Part shown: positions 8,400 through 18,439 of the stretch, piece by piece
How positions within the stretch are numbered: position 1 is the first letter of the stretch
Layout of the letters: each line of letters begins with the position of its first letter
Assembly (NCBI GenBank): GCA_026708325.1
Contig: JAPOVC010000024.1
Coordinates: 16,282-80,281, forward strand
Direction of reading: 5' to 3'
Source of the DNA: Anaerolineaceae bacterium
GTDB taxonomy: Bacteria; Chloroflexota; Anaerolineae; Aggregatilineales; Phototrophicaceae
DNA: 64,000 bases
The notes under the pieces: generated by a model
Told to the model about the DNA's origin: nothing
Database searches by the model: none
What the model saw: only the letters and a program-made list of their open reading frames with translations
Made by a program: the position numbers and the translations under genes

Positions 8400-9016
8400 C
8401 TCTGACCCGCAACCCCTTCACCGTCGCCATCAACGCCGGCGGGCAGAGCCGGCGCATGGGCCGGGACAAGGCCCTGGTCCAGCTGGACGGCCGGCCCATG
8501 CTGGAACACGTCATCGAGCGCGTCAGCGGCCTCGGCCAGGCGCAGACCCTGCTCGTCAGCAACGACCACGAGGCGCACGCCCGCTTCGGCCTGCCGATGG
8601 TCCGCGACTCACTGCCGGACGGCGGCTCGCTCGGCGGCATCTACACGGCGTTGATGCACAGCCACTACGGCCACACCCTGGTCGTGGCCTGCGACATGCC
8701 CTTTCTCAGTCCGACGCTGCTGCGGTACATGTTGGCGTTGTGCGAAGGCGGGTACGACGTCATCGTGCCGCGGGTGGATGGCTTTCCCCAGGGCCTGCAC
8801 GCAGTCTACAGCCAGGCCTGTATCGCGCCGGTCCGCGCGCAGATCGAGGCCGGTCGGTTGAAGGTCATCGGCTTTTATGACCAGGTGCGCGTGCGCTACC
8901 TTGATGAAGATGAGTGGCGTCCGCTGGATCCGACGGGTCGGGCGCTAGGCAACATCAACACGCCGGAGGAACTGGCGGCGGCGAATCTGTCTCGGAGACT
9001 GGAGATGAATGAGTGA
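8396..9016 (+). CDS. mobA: Molybdenum cofactor guanylyltransferase
   Basis: 206 residues. Transfers GMP from GTP to molybdopterin to make MGD, the cofactor form that FdhA needs. The NTP-binding signature is INAGGQSRRMGRDKALVQLDG near the N-terminus, then VACDMPFLSP (metal-binding Asp) and the C-terminal NINTPEEL typical of MobA. It overlaps hepT by 4 bp, and its TGA overlaps the ATG of the next gene. Its place among the fdh genes matches its role. Confidence 0.93.
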   Translation: MTLTRNPFTVAINAGGQSRRMGRDKALVQLDGRPMLEHVIERVSGLGQAQTLLVSNDHEAHARFGLPMVRDSLPDGGSLGGIYTALMHSHYGHTLVVACDMPFLSPTLLRYMLALCEGGYDVIVPRVDGFPQGLHAVYSQACIAPVRAQIEAGRLKVIGFYDQVRVRYLDEDEWRPLDPTGRALGNINTPEELAAANLSRRLEMNE

Positions 9017-10236
9017 TGGGTCAGATAAACCGCATTTTGGCGGCTGTGCTGCTGATACTTGTCGTTGCGCTGATTGTCATTGTTGCCAATTCATTTGAAC
9101 TCGAACAGCGGTTGAATGCTGCCGTCTCGGAACGCGACGCTGCCATCGAGGAGCGGGACACTGCAATCGAGCAAAGGGACCAGGCGCTGGCCGAACTTGT
9201 CGAACGCGACCAAAAACTTGCAGATGCGCACGTATCAATTGAGCGCCTAACTGGGGAACGGGATGAGGCTCTGGCACAACGCGATGCTGCAGTCGAAGAA
9301 AGGGACAGGGCGCTGGCCGACCTTGCCGAACACGACGGGCAACTGGCGGATGCTCAGGCGCAACTGACCGATGCCCAGTCGCAATTGGAGATCGTTACTA
9401 CAGAAAGGGACGAGGCCCGTACGGAGTGGGTCACTGCAATTGAGGAAGAAGACAGGGCGCTTGAGAATTTGGCCGAAAGCGAACAGAAATTGAAAGAGGC
9501 GCAGGCAGAGATTGAAAGCCTCAAGAAAGAAAGAGACGAGGCCCCAGCGGAACGTGACGCAGCCATTGAGGAACGGGACACCGCACGTGCAGAGCGCGAC
9601 GCTGCAATCAAGGAAAGGGACAAGGCGCTTGAGAATTTGGCCGAGAGCGATAAGCAGGTGCAAGAGGCACAGGAAGAAATTGGAAGCGTCACGAAGGAAA
9701 GGGACGAGGCCCGATCAGAGCGTGATGCTGCGCGCGCGGACCTGGCGGAGCGCGACAAGCAATTGGAAGAGACCCAAGCGGAACTTGAACTTGACAAGAC
9801 TAAACGAGATGAAATCAAGGGCAACCTAGACAGGGCTCTGAATGACCTGGAATCTGCTCGCAAGCAATTGTTGGAGCATGGCATCCCAATAGTTCTTCAA
9901 GGCGTTCTTGAAGAACGAAATGTGTTGGTCTCAGTTTACGTCGCTAGGGGCACTGTCGATCTCGAGCCGGGAGTGTGGAAATTCGTTGCTGGTGACATCG
10001 GTGGGCAGGAAGCCACGCGAGCTGGTGGAGCGACCGTGGAGCTAAACGTCTTGCCTTCCAACTGTGTGCGGGAGGTAGGGGGCGACTGGCCAGCCACCTT
10101 GGCACTGGAGTGCCCGGATAGAGTCGGATGGACTGTGGAGTCACGTTATCCTCACTTCCTGCTGAACATCCTGCCAATTGAGAACCTGGTCATGCAGAAA
10201 AACGTAGAGCAATCAAAATCAACTGAAGATGAATGA
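9016..10236 (+). CDS. Membrane-anchored coiled-coil protein of unknown function
   Basis: 406 residues from ATG 9016 (TGATG overlap with mobA). One N-terminal membrane segment (residues about 5-26, ILAAVLLILVVALIVIV) is followed by a long charged coiled coil (about 30-290) built from near-repeats of ERDAAIEERDTA, AERDKQLE and similar. The last 115 residues form a separate domain (VDLEPGVWKF, DIGGQEATRAGGATVELNV, NCVRE, LECPD). That domain shares its order of motifs with the secreted protein encoded next, so the two probably work together. I do not recognise a family. The gene is more A+T-rich than mobA and looks inserted. The repeats suggest internal duplication. Confidence 0.75.
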   Translation: MGQINRILAAVLLILVVALIVIVANSFELEQRLNAAVSERDAAIEERDTAIEQRDQALAELVERDQKLADAHVSIERLTGERDEALAQRDAAVEERDRALADLAEHDGQLADAQAQLTDAQSQLEIVTTERDEARTEWVTAIEEEDRALENLAESEQKLKEAQAEIESLKKERDEAPAERDAAIEERDTARAERDAAIKERDKALENLAESDKQVQEAQEEIGSVTKERDEARSERDAARADLAERDKQLEETQAELELDKTKRDEIKGNLDRALNDLESARKQLLEHGIPIVLQGVLEERNVLVSVYVARGTVDLEPGVWKFVAGDIGGQEATRAGGATVELNVLPSNCVREVGGDWPATLALECPDRVGWTVESRYPHFLLNILPIENLVMQKNVEQSKSTEDE

Positions 10237-10265
10237 AATCACAATGCGCGTTGGGGGGATTCTTT

Positions 10266-10727
10266 ATGTTACGGGTAGTTCTGATTCTGATTGCTGGTCT
10301 GGCCCTGATGTTTCCTGCATTTGCTCAAGATGATGAGAGAGAGGAAACAGATGAGTCACCGGTCATTTCGCTGAAGCGAGGAGAGGCAGAAGCCCTAGAG
10401 ATTCTTGCTGCCTTTCTGCTGGAGGGCGAAAAGGTCGAACTTTCTTTCCGTTCCGACTACTACGCAAACGAAGGTTCATTGAGTCTTGAAGAAGGGCGCT
10501 ATTCTCTGCTGGCAGTCGGAATTGGCGGTGACACTACTACTTACATCGGCGAAGATGCGACCGGTGTGGACTTGATGTTGACCGCCTTTAACGAACGTTG
10601 TTTCAGGGCATTGACGTATGTCTCGGCCGGTGCCTTTCGAATCACTTGCCCTGAGTACACCGTAAGATTCGAAATTAATTCCCATACCCAGTATTCGCTG
10701 CTCATGATTTCGCGACTGGATGCCTGA
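10266..10727 (+). CDS. Small secreted protein paired with the coiled-coil protein
   Basis: 153 residues from ATG 10266, chosen for the GGGGGGAT site 6 nt upstream and the signal peptide MLRVVLILIAGLALMF..AFA/QDD. An in-frame ATG at 10233 overlaps the previous stop (ATGA) and would add 11 residues. The mature part has SLEEGRYSLLAVGIGG, GEDATGVDLML, ERCFRAL and ITCPEYT, in the same order as the C-terminal domain of the upstream protein (VDLEPG.W, GDIGG, GGATVEL, NCVRE, ECPD). Both keep two cysteines at matching places, possibly a disulfide. Function unknown. Confidence 0.7.
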   Translation: MLRVVLILIAGLALMFPAFAQDDEREETDESPVISLKRGEAEALEILAAFLLEGEKVELSFRSDYYANEGSLSLEEGRYSLLAVGIGGDTTTYIGEDATGVDLMLTAFNERCFRALTYVSAGAFRITCPEYTVRFEINSHTQYSLLMISRLDA

Positions 10728-10732
10728 CTGCA

Positions 10733-12409
10733 ATGTCGGAAATTGCCAGTTTGGACTCCCTCCTCGACCCATACGCGGGACGCGGTCGCGAGGCGCTGCT
10801 GCCCGTCCTTTGGGACGTGCAGACCGCCGCCGGTTACATCAGCGCGGAGGCCGTGCACGCCATTTCTCACTGCCTGCGCGTACCCGAGGCCGACATCTAC
10901 GGCGTCATCGGCTTCTACAGCCTCTTCCACTCCGGGCCGACCGGCGAGCGCATCGTCCGGGTATGCACCGACCCGGTCTGTGGCCTGCGCGGCGGCGACG
11001 CCCTGCTGGAGGCCCTGCATGACGACCCCGACGTCACCATTGAGCATTCGCCCTGCCTGGGCCTCTGCGAGCACGCGCCGGCGGCCCTGATCAGCACTCG
11101 CGGCGAGGGCGAACGCAGCCTCGCGCCGGTGACCGACGTCGCGCAGCTGCTTGGTTCAGACGCCCTGCCCGACTATCCGGTCGTCTGCGACGCGGCCCCC
11201 GCCGTGCTGCTGCAGGGCGCCCGGCCGGAGCGCGCCCAGACCCTGGCCGAATACGGTGACTATGCCGGTCTGCGGCGCGCGCTGGAACTGACGCCGGAGG
11301 ACATCGTGGGCTTGCTGGACGACTCCGGCCTGATCGGTCGCGGCGGCGCGGCCTTCCCCACCGGTCGCAAGTGGCACTTCACGCGCGGCGACCCTGAAGC
11401 GCGGCGCTGGCTGGTCTGCAACGCCGACGAAAGCGAGCCCGGCACCTTCAAGGACCGCGCGCTAATGGAGGCCTGTCCGCATCGCCTGCTGGAGGGCATG
11501 GCCATCGCGGCCCGTTGTATCGGCGCGCGCCACGGCTACCTCTTCATCCGCGGCGAGTACCCGTTGGCGACGCAGCGTCTGGCGGCGGCCATCGCGGAAG
11601 CCGAAGCGGCCAACCTGCTGGGCGAGGGCATCGGCGGCGGTGATTTCGACTTTCACATCGAGATCCGCCGCGGCGCGGGCGCCTACATCTGCGGCGAGGA
11701 GTCGGCCCTGTTCGAAGCCATAGAAGGCAAACGCGGCTTCCCGCGCATCAAGCCACCTTACCCCACCGACGTCGGCCTCTTCGGCGAGCCGACGACGGTC
11801 AACAACGTGGAGACCCTGGCGGCGGTGCCGGGCATCCTGACGCATGGCGCGGACTGGTTCCGCGCGATGGGCACGGAGGGCAGCAGCGGCAGCAAGCTGG
11901 TCTCGGTGAGCGGGCACGTGCGGGTGGCGGGCGTCTTCGAGATCGAGCCGGGCATCAGTCTGCGCGCTTTCCTTGAGGGGCCCTGCGGCGGCGTGGACGG
12001 CGAACTGCGGGCCGTGTTGATGGGCGGTGCGGCGGGCACCTTTCTGCGGCCGGAGCAGATCGACGTGAAGCTCAGCTTCGAGGACCTGCGCGCGGCTGGC
12101 AGCACCTTCGGTTCGGGCGCTATCATGGTCTTCAACGAGACGGTCGACCTGCGCGACGTGCTGCTGCGCCTGGCGCGCTTCTTCCAGCACGAAAGCTGCG
12201 GCAAGTGCTTCCCCTGTCAGCTGGGGACGCAGCGGCAACTGGAATTGCTGGAGCGCGCGCCGCAGCCTGGTGACGCGCAACGTCTGCAGGACGTGGGCTG
12301 GACGATGACCGAGGCCTCGCTCTGCGGCCTGGGCCAGACGGCCGGCTCGGCGGTGCTCAGCGCGCTGGAACAGTGGCCGGGGATGTTTGAAGTAGGGGAG
12401 AAAACGTAA
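10733..12409 (+). CDS. NuoEF-like NADH-binding subunit of formate dehydrogenase
   Basis: 558 residues, a natural fusion. The NuoE-like part (residues about 1-150) has the 2Fe-2S cysteines in VCTDPVCGLRGG and SPCLGLCEHAP. The NuoF-like part has the NADH/FMN site (GRGGAAFPTGRKWHF, CNADESEPGTFKDR, GAGAYICGEESALFEAIEG) and the 4Fe-4S site (ESCGKCFPCQLG with SLCG). It would pass electrons from FdhA through HoxU-type clusters to NAD+. The order of fdhA, this gene and the HoxU-like gene fits soluble NAD-linked formate dehydrogenases. No clear ribosome site lies before ATG 10733, perhaps because the two cargo genes were inserted just upstream. Confidence 0.93.
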   Translation: MSEIASLDSLLDPYAGRGREALLPVLWDVQTAAGYISAEAVHAISHCLRVPEADIYGVIGFYSLFHSGPTGERIVRVCTDPVCGLRGGDALLEALHDDPDVTIEHSPCLGLCEHAPAALISTRGEGERSLAPVTDVAQLLGSDALPDYPVVCDAAPAVLLQGARPERAQTLAEYGDYAGLRRALELTPEDIVGLLDDSGLIGRGGAAFPTGRKWHFTRGDPEARRWLVCNADESEPGTFKDRALMEACPHRLLEGMAIAARCIGARHGYLFIRGEYPLATQRLAAAIAEAEAANLLGEGIGGGDFDFHIEIRRGAGAYICGEESALFEAIEGKRGFPRIKPPYPTDVGLFGEPTTVNNVETLAAVPGILTHGADWFRAMGTEGSSGSKLVSVSGHVRVAGVFEIEPGISLRAFLEGPCGGVDGELRAVLMGGAAGTFLRPEQIDVKLSFEDLRAAGSTFGSGAIMVFNETVDLRDVLLRLARFFQHESCGKCFPCQLGTQRQLELLERAPQPGDAQRLQDVGWTMTEASLCGLGQTAGSAVLSALEQWPGMFEVGEKT

Positions 12410-13799
12410 TGCCCTTTAGTCCGAAACCCGATTACGATATTGTTCCGCGCCAAATCCTTATACGAAACTTCACATCCCTTAGGGCAAAATATATATCGCG
12501 TCCGCCTTACCAGAGAAAGACCGTTTGGTCGCGTAGGCAACAGTCCCTTTTGCTGGACAGTTTATTTCGCCGTTCCTACATTCCAAATATCGTGCTTAGG
12601 GAAGTCAGACTCAAGACTAACGAGGTCGTTTTCGAGGTCATTGATGGCCAGCAACGAATCAATACTGTACGTCGGTTTTTGGCAGGGGATTTGCCATTGC
12701 CGGACACTCTCAATGACATTGATGTCCGCCTACCTGGCAAACGATACTTTCAACTAGAAGATAAAGAACTCGTCGACATCAAGGAATTTGTCGATGAAGA
12801 ACTCTCGTATGAAGCGGATTTGGTAAAGGGAATTAATGACCCCTTCAACCAAAATCACTTAAGGATTGCCTCCAATATTTTTTGGCGTTTGCAACTTGGT
12901 GACAAACTAAACAACATGGAAGTCGCTCACGCAAGATTGTTCAGCACGGTACGCAACTTCTTGGTTCGCTATGCCGACGACTATGACTTTGACATTCACA
13001 CTTACGAGCCTATAGAAGTCAACAAGCACAAGCACAAGTTTTTCCAACACTTGTATGGTCGCAAAAACAATCGCATGGAGCATCTCACTATGCTTGGTCG
13101 CTTGCTTCTACTGGAAAGTGGAGACGGCCCTGCGGACCTCCGAGATAGCGCTCTTGCAGAATTCATCAAGAGCGCGGAATCAACTGATGGAATAGGCAAC
13201 TATTCCTTCGAAAAGAATCGCCACGCGAAGTCACTGCTTAAGAACTTGGACCTTTTATGCAACATTTACAGGCAAGACTTCCAAATTGGAAGGCAAGTCT
13301 TCGGTATTGATTATCTTGTCGTGTCCTACTACCTGTTACTAAGGCATCTTCACCGCAACTATGTGTTGCGGGCAAAGGGATTCGACTTGTTCAAGGCTTT
13401 CATTTTTGATTTCCATAGTCGCATTACTGCTAAACCTGTACAGGATTTGAACTTGCGCAGATTTCCTGAAAGTAGACAAATGGACACCAGTTCCATTGAA
13501 GAAAGGCATCGTATTATCCGATATGAATTCTTCTCGTTCGCGGATGCAAATGGCTTCGAAATTAAAGTTAAGGACGCAAATCGAACATTTGATGAAAGGG
13601 AACGGTTGGATATTTACATGAGAGGCAATGGCATTTGTCGCATGTGCAAAAAAGAGGGCAAATCCGAACGAGAAGCTACCGTGAAATGGAGTGAATTTGA
13701 GGCTGACCACGTCCTTCCTCACAGTGAGGGCGGGCAAACCCTGATAGAAAATGGCCAGGTGCTGTGCCGAGAGCACAATCGGCGCAAGGGTGACAAGGT

Positions 13800-13803
<4 letters not shown>
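12409..13803 (+). CDS. DUF262-HNH protein, GmrSD-like nuclease
   Basis: 464 residues. The N-terminal DUF262 domain (ParB/GmrS-like NTPase) has YQRKTVWS and the signature DGQQR at residues 79-83. The C-terminus is an HNH nuclease: zinc ligands Cys410 and Cys413 (CRMC), catalytic region [12 protein letters not shown] (Asp433-His434) and LCREHN (Cys453, His456). Relatives act as modification-dependent restriction or anti-phage proteins; that role is inferred here. Its ATG overlaps the NuoEF stop (TAATG) and its TGA overlaps the HoxU-like start (ATGA), so it sits exactly inside the formate dehydrogenase operon. It is much more A+T-rich than both neighbours, a strong sign of horizontal transfer. 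Confidence 0.88.
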
Positions 13804-14498
<695 letters not shown>

Positions 14499-14568
14499 GC
14501 GGGAAAGCATTTGGGATGAGGCCTTTTCCAGGGTGATTCCAACTCAGGCGATTCTGGAGAATCAGTGC

Positions 14569-14772
14569 GGCCCTCACCCCCAACCCCTCTCCCTCAGGGA
14601 GAGGGGAGAAAGTACGCCCTTTTGCATTGCTTTGAAGTCACTTTCCCTGAGAGGGAGAGAGAGCTTCGTTCGTCTGGCAACGACTGACGAAATCGAACCC
14701 ATTGAACGATGAAGCAATTGAGGAAGTCAAAAGCCCCTCTCCCTGAGGGAGAGGGGTTGGGGGTGAGGGCCG
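14569..14772. repeat. Family A inverted pair, MITE-like element
   Basis: Outer copies 14569-14612 and 14732-14772 point in opposite directions. Each has CCCTCACCCC plus a hairpin (arms CCCCTCTCCCT and AGGGAGAGGGG around one base; in the left copy 14584-14606). A partial copy lies at 14637-14662. The whole unit is about 204 bp and fills most of the gap between the HoxU-like gene and fdhD. No transposase gene is present. Confidence 0.8.
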
Positions 14773-14785
14773 CCCACGATTCGGG

Positions 14786-14819
14786 AACCCTCCCTCAGGG
14801 AAAGGATTCAGGGTGAACC
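14786..14819 (+). repeat. Family A remnant carrying the fdhD start
   Basis: CCTCCCTCAGGGAAAGGATT followed by CAGGGTGA resembles the outer end of family A (compare 29664-29699). It contains both the GGAAAGGA that could bind ribosomes and the GTG (14813) used for fdhD. Confidence 0.55.
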
Positions 14820-15604
14820 CCACCCCCGGCGCGCTGCCGCAGAGCTACTGGCTTGTCGAGCAGGACCGCGCGAAACTGACCGAAGGCGGCGTCATCGAGG
14901 AGACGCTGCTGGACATCTACGTCAACGGTCAGGAGTTGGCGACGGTGATGTGCAGCCCGCTTGACCAGGAGGCGCTGGCGCTCGGCTTTCTTTACACCGA
15001 AGGCGTGATCGACGCACTGGACGAGGTGGCGCTGGTGCAGGCCAACGCGCCGCGCACGGTGGTCGACGTGCTGTTGACGCGACCCGACTTCGAGCCGCCG
15101 CGACGCATGGTGCTGACCAGCGGCTGCGGCGGCGGCGTGACGATGCAGCACATCACGGAATCGTATCCGCCGCTCTGCAGCGAGTACCGCACGCAGCCGG
15201 ATGTCATTCTGAAGCGCATGCGCGATCTGCAGGGCGCGGCGCGGCTCTACAACGCAGTTCGCGGCGTCCATACGGCGGTGCTGGCCGACGAGGACCAGTT
15301 GCTGCTGGGCGCCGAGGACGTGGGCCGCCACAACGCCGTCGACAAAATCGCCGGACTGGCCTTGCAGGGCGGCATCGATACGCGCGACCGGCTGCTGTTA
15401 AGCAGCGGGCGCATCAGTTCAGAGATGCTCTCCAAGGCGCGGCGCATGGACATCCCCCTGGTGGCCAGCCGCACCGCCCCGACCAGCACAGCCATTCGCC
15501 TGGCCGAGGCCTGGCAACTATGCGTCATCGGCTACGTGCGCCGCGGCGGCCTGCGGGCCTATACGCACGCCTGGCGCCTGGGCCTGGGCGAAGGTCCGCC
15601 CTGA
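14813..15604 (+). CDS. fdhD: Formate dehydrogenase accessory sulfurtransferase FdhD
   Basis: 263 residues. Transfers sulfur from a cysteine desulfurase to the molybdenum cofactor before insertion into FdhA. Family landmarks are ALGFLYTEGVI, TSGCGGGV (the conserved cysteine region), LGAEDVGRHNAVDKI and SSGRISSEMLSKA. The only plausible start is GTG 14813, which lies inside a family A repeat remnant. It is followed at once by moeA, and so completes the set of maturation genes for the formate dehydrogenase. Confidence 0.93.
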   Translation: MNPTPGALPQSYWLVEQDRAKLTEGGVIEETLLDIYVNGQELATVMCSPLDQEALALGFLYTEGVIDALDEVALVQANAPRTVVDVLLTRPDFEPPRRMVLTSGCGGGVTMQHITESYPPLCSEYRTQPDVILKRMRDLQGAARLYNAVRGVHTAVLADEDQLLLGAEDVGRHNAVDKIAGLALQGGIDTRDRLLLSSGRISSEMLSKARRMDIPLVASRTAPTSTAIRLAEAWQLCVIGYVRRGGLRAYTHAWRLGLGEGPP

Positions 15605-15608
15605 CGCC

Positions 15609-15616
15609 GCTATACT
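15609..15616 (+). promoter_or_regulatory. Putative moeA promoter, leaderless spacing
   Basis: GCTATACT ends 6 nt before ATG 15623. With the usual 6-7 nt from -10 to +1, transcription would begin at the start codon, giving a leaderless mRNA. No ribosome site is visible. Confidence 0.5.
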
Positions 15617-15622
15617 CCATCC

Positions 15623-16855
15623 ATGAACAGCGCCGAATTCTTCAACGTGCAGCCGGTGGCGCAGGCGCTGGCAACGCTGCTGGAGCACTGGCAGCCGACG
15701 CCCGCCCTTGAATCGCTCGATCCGCGCCAGGCCATGGGTCGCGCGCTGGCGCAGGACGTCCACGCGCCGGAGGAACTGCCGGCCTTCCCGCGCAGCACGG
15801 TGGATGGCTACGCCCTGCGCGCGGCGGAGAGCTTCGGCGCCTCCCCCGCCCTGCCGGCATTGCTGCGGGTGGCGGGCGAACTGCGCATGGGCGAGGCCGC
15901 GCAGCAGTCACTTGCGTCCGGCAACGCGCTGCTGATCCACACCGGCGGGATGCTGCCGCCTGGCGCGGACGCCGTCATCATGCTGGAGCGCACGCAGGCG
16001 CTGGGTGACGACGTCGAATTGCTGGCGCCGGTCGCCCCTGGCGAAAACGTCTTGCAGCCAGGCGAGGACGTCACCGCCGCCGCGCTGCTCCTGAAGGCCG
16101 GGCAGACCCTGCGGGCGCAGGAGATCGGCGGGCTGCTGGCGGCGGGCGTCACGGAGGTCAGCGTACGCGCGCGCCCGCGCGTGGCCATCCTCAGCAGCGG
16201 CGACGAACTGGTGCCGCCGGAGGCGACGCCCGCGCCCGGTCAGATCCGCGACATCAACGCCCACGTTCTGGCGGTGCTGGTCAGGGAGGCGGGCGGCGAG
16301 CCGCTGCATTGCGGCATCGCCCGCGACGAGTTCGACGACTATTTCGATCGGGCGCGACGGGGGCACGCGGCGGCGGACCTGCTGGTGCTGACGGCCGGCA
16401 GTTCCGTCTCGGCGCGGGACCTGACGCGCGCTGTCATCGAGCGCCTGGGCGCGCCGGGAGTCCTGCAGCATGGCCTGGCCGTCCGTCCGGGCAAGCCGAC
16501 GTTGCTGGCGGTCTGTGAGGGGAAGGCGGTCATCGGCCTGCCGGGCAACCCGGTCTCGGCCCTGCTGGTGGCGCGGCAAGTCCTGCTGCCGCTGCTGCAC
16601 CACTGGTCGGGCGCGACACCGGCGCCGGCCACGGCTGTGCGCGCGCTGCTGGGCGCCAACCTGTCCTCGGCCAGCGGACGGGAAGATACGGTGCCCGTGC
16701 GCCTGCGCGAGCATGACGGTCAACTGATGGCGGAGCCGGTCTTCGGCAAGTCGGGGTTGATCTTCACTCTGGTGGGCGCGGACGGTCTGGTGCGGGTCCC
16801 GCTGGACAGCGGCGGTCTGCGGGCGGGGACGATGGTGGACGTGCAGCTGTTCTGA
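15623..16855 (+). CDS. moeA: Molybdopterin molybdenumtransferase
   Basis: 410 residues. Inserts molybdate into adenylylated molybdopterin. Recognisable stretches are FPRSTVDGYALRA, HTGGMLPPGADAVIMLE, VAILSSGDELVPP, RDINAHVL, and VRPGKPTLLAV...VIGLPGNPVSALL; the usual GGxSxGxxD is here TAGSSVSARD. Domain order and length match MoeA. It closes the formate dehydrogenase cluster, 18 bp after fdhD, but has its own promoter-like box directly before the start. Confidence 0.93.
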   Translation: MNSAEFFNVQPVAQALATLLEHWQPTPALESLDPRQAMGRALAQDVHAPEELPAFPRSTVDGYALRAAESFGASPALPALLRVAGELRMGEAAQQSLASGNALLIHTGGMLPPGADAVIMLERTQALGDDVELLAPVAPGENVLQPGEDVTAAALLLKAGQTLRAQEIGGLLAAGVTEVSVRARPRVAILSSGDELVPPEATPAPGQIRDINAHVLAVLVREAGGEPLHCGIARDEFDDYFDRARRGHAAADLLVLTAGSSVSARDLTRAVIERLGAPGVLQHGLAVRPGKPTLLAVCEGKAVIGLPGNPVSALLVARQVLLPLLHHWSGATPAPATAVRALLGANLSSASGREDTVPVRLREHDGQLMAEPVFGKSGLIFTLVGADGLVRVPLDSGGLRAGTMVDVQLF

Positions 16856-16864
16856 GCGTGGCGT

Positions 16865-18439
16865 TCAGTCGCAGTCAGCTTCGCTGCGGGCATAGAGGGT
16901 CAAGACCAGGTCGCCGCGCCTGACGGGTCGCTGGCAGAAGCGCATGGCTGCGGCGAGTTCCCTTTCAGTGACATTGCCCTGTTCTTTCGCCAGCAGCCAG
17001 ACGCGCGAATGGTTCCGCGCTGACTGGACGACCTGTTCAGGATCCGTCTCGCCGCTGATCACTTCACGCGGATATTCCCAAACCTTCAAATAGAAGTCAC
17101 TATTCAGCGGTTCAGATGGCAGGACTTCTTCATGCAACAGGAGAAAGTCATCGGGCCCTGCCAGTTGCTGGAGCGCCTGGTCGGCCAGGTGGATGATGGA
17201 TTCTTCATGATAGTCATGCTGTCGGTAATAGGGTGTGGCGAAGATCAGAACGATGCCGCTGGCGACGATTCCTGCCAGCAGACTGTCTGCCAGTCGCTGC
17301 CTGCTTCGGCCCAGATGGTGAATTGCGACGGCAACGATCAGGGTCAGAGGTGGCCACAGGGCCAGCAGGTAACGCATGCGGCTGGGGAAGAGGACCGGCA
17401 CAAAATGATTGACGCCCACAACCAGCAAGAAGAAGAACAATGCGGTGAAGCCCAGAAACCAGGACCTGCGCAGTTGCACGGAGCCGCGGGAACGGGTCCT
17501 GTACAGTGCCAGGACCGCGATCGGTATGAGGGCGAGCAGGACCGCGTTCAGTGACCGTGGCCAGTGAAATACACCGTTGCTCATGGTGTAAAGGAGGCGA
17601 TCCAGGACTTCCGCCAGTTGCAGGGGAGGCCCTCCCGCGCCATATTGACTGACATTGTGTTCCACACCGATGCGTAACGCGGTCAATTCAGGGGTGGCAG
17701 CGAGGGAGATCAGGACAAACAGCAACGACGTCACCCACCAGCGACGGTCCTTGCGCACAAACAACAGGTGGAACAGCCCCAGCGCCGGTAGCAACAGGGC
17801 GGCAAAATAGTGACTGTAAAGCAGGCCAATACCTCCCGGCAGCAGACCAGCCACGCCGGTCCTTGTCGCGAGATGCTGGTTGAGGGCGATTCGCCAGTAG
17901 CTCCACAGGGTCAGGCTCGTGAAGAACACAACCGCTGTAAAGGCGCGCGCCACATGGAAATATTGCATGAAGAGCGATGAACTCATGAGCAGGAGGCAGG
18001 CAGCCAGGCCCACCGCGTCTCCAAACATGTCCCGTCCGGCGCGCCAGAGCATGGCGAGGGCCAACACCCCGAAGAGCAGCGACCAGGCGCGCATGGCCAC
18101 GGTGCTCCAACCGGCCACGGCGCCCCAGCGGTTGATCAGGATTGTCCAGCCAAAGGGCTGGTCTCCGGAAATATCCAATTCGCTCTCCAACGCCTGGGCA
18201 ATGGTGTAGGGGTCAGGGTTTCTCGCCCCAACGTAAATCAGGGTCCAGGTCTCGTCTTTGGTAAAGGTCAGGGAGTTAAGGCGGCGGCCGGCCAGAAATA
18301 CGGCGAGCAACAGCAGGGGAATCATCCACAGCCAGGGGTGCCCTTTCAGAGTCATAAGTGCTGCGTCGCCGGGCATGCCCGGCCTGGCAGGATTGAGGCC
18401 GGCGATGTTTCTTGCCCCTGAATCATGGTCACGGTTCAC
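16865..18439 (-). CDS. Polytopic GT39/ArnT-like glycosyltransferase
   Basis: 524 residues with about ten membrane segments and a soluble tail. The first outer loop has TKDETWTLIYVGA, a place where family GT39/GT-C enzymes keep an acidic pair. They move sugars from polyprenyl-phosphate donors to lipids or proteins on the outer face. GTG 18439 is the start, with AAAGGAG upstream, and it overlaps the stop of the preceding frame (GTGA). A later ATG could trim about 28 residues. The adjacent lipid-sugar genes (flippase-like, dolichyl-phosphate-type GT2) on the opposite strand fit one pathway. The acceptor is unknown. Confidence 0.7.
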   Translation of the reverse strand: MNRDHDSGARNIAGLNPARPGMPGDAALMTLKGHPWLWMIPLLLLAVFLAGRRLNSLTFTKDETWTLIYVGARNPDPYTIAQALESELDISGDQPFGWTILINRWGAVAGWSTVAMRAWSLLFGVLALAMLWRAGRDMFGDAVGLAACLLLMSSSLFMQYFHVARAFTAVVFFTSLTLWSYWRIALNQHLATRTGVAGLLPGGIGLLYSHYFAALLLPALGLFHLLFVRKDRRWWVTSLLFVLISLAATPELTALRIGVEHNVSQYGAGGPPLQLAEVLDRLLYTMSNGVFHWPRSLNAVLLALIPIAVLALYRTRSRGSVQLRRSWFLGFTALFFFLLVVGVNHFVPVLFPSRMRYLLALWPPLTLIVAVAIHHLGRSRQRLADSLLAGIVASGIVLIFATPYYRQHDYHEESIIHLADQALQQLAGPDDFLLLHEEVLPSEPLNSDFYLKVWEYPREVISGETDPEQVVQSARNHSRVWLLAKEQGNVTERELAAAMRFCQRPVRRGDLVLTLYARSEADCD

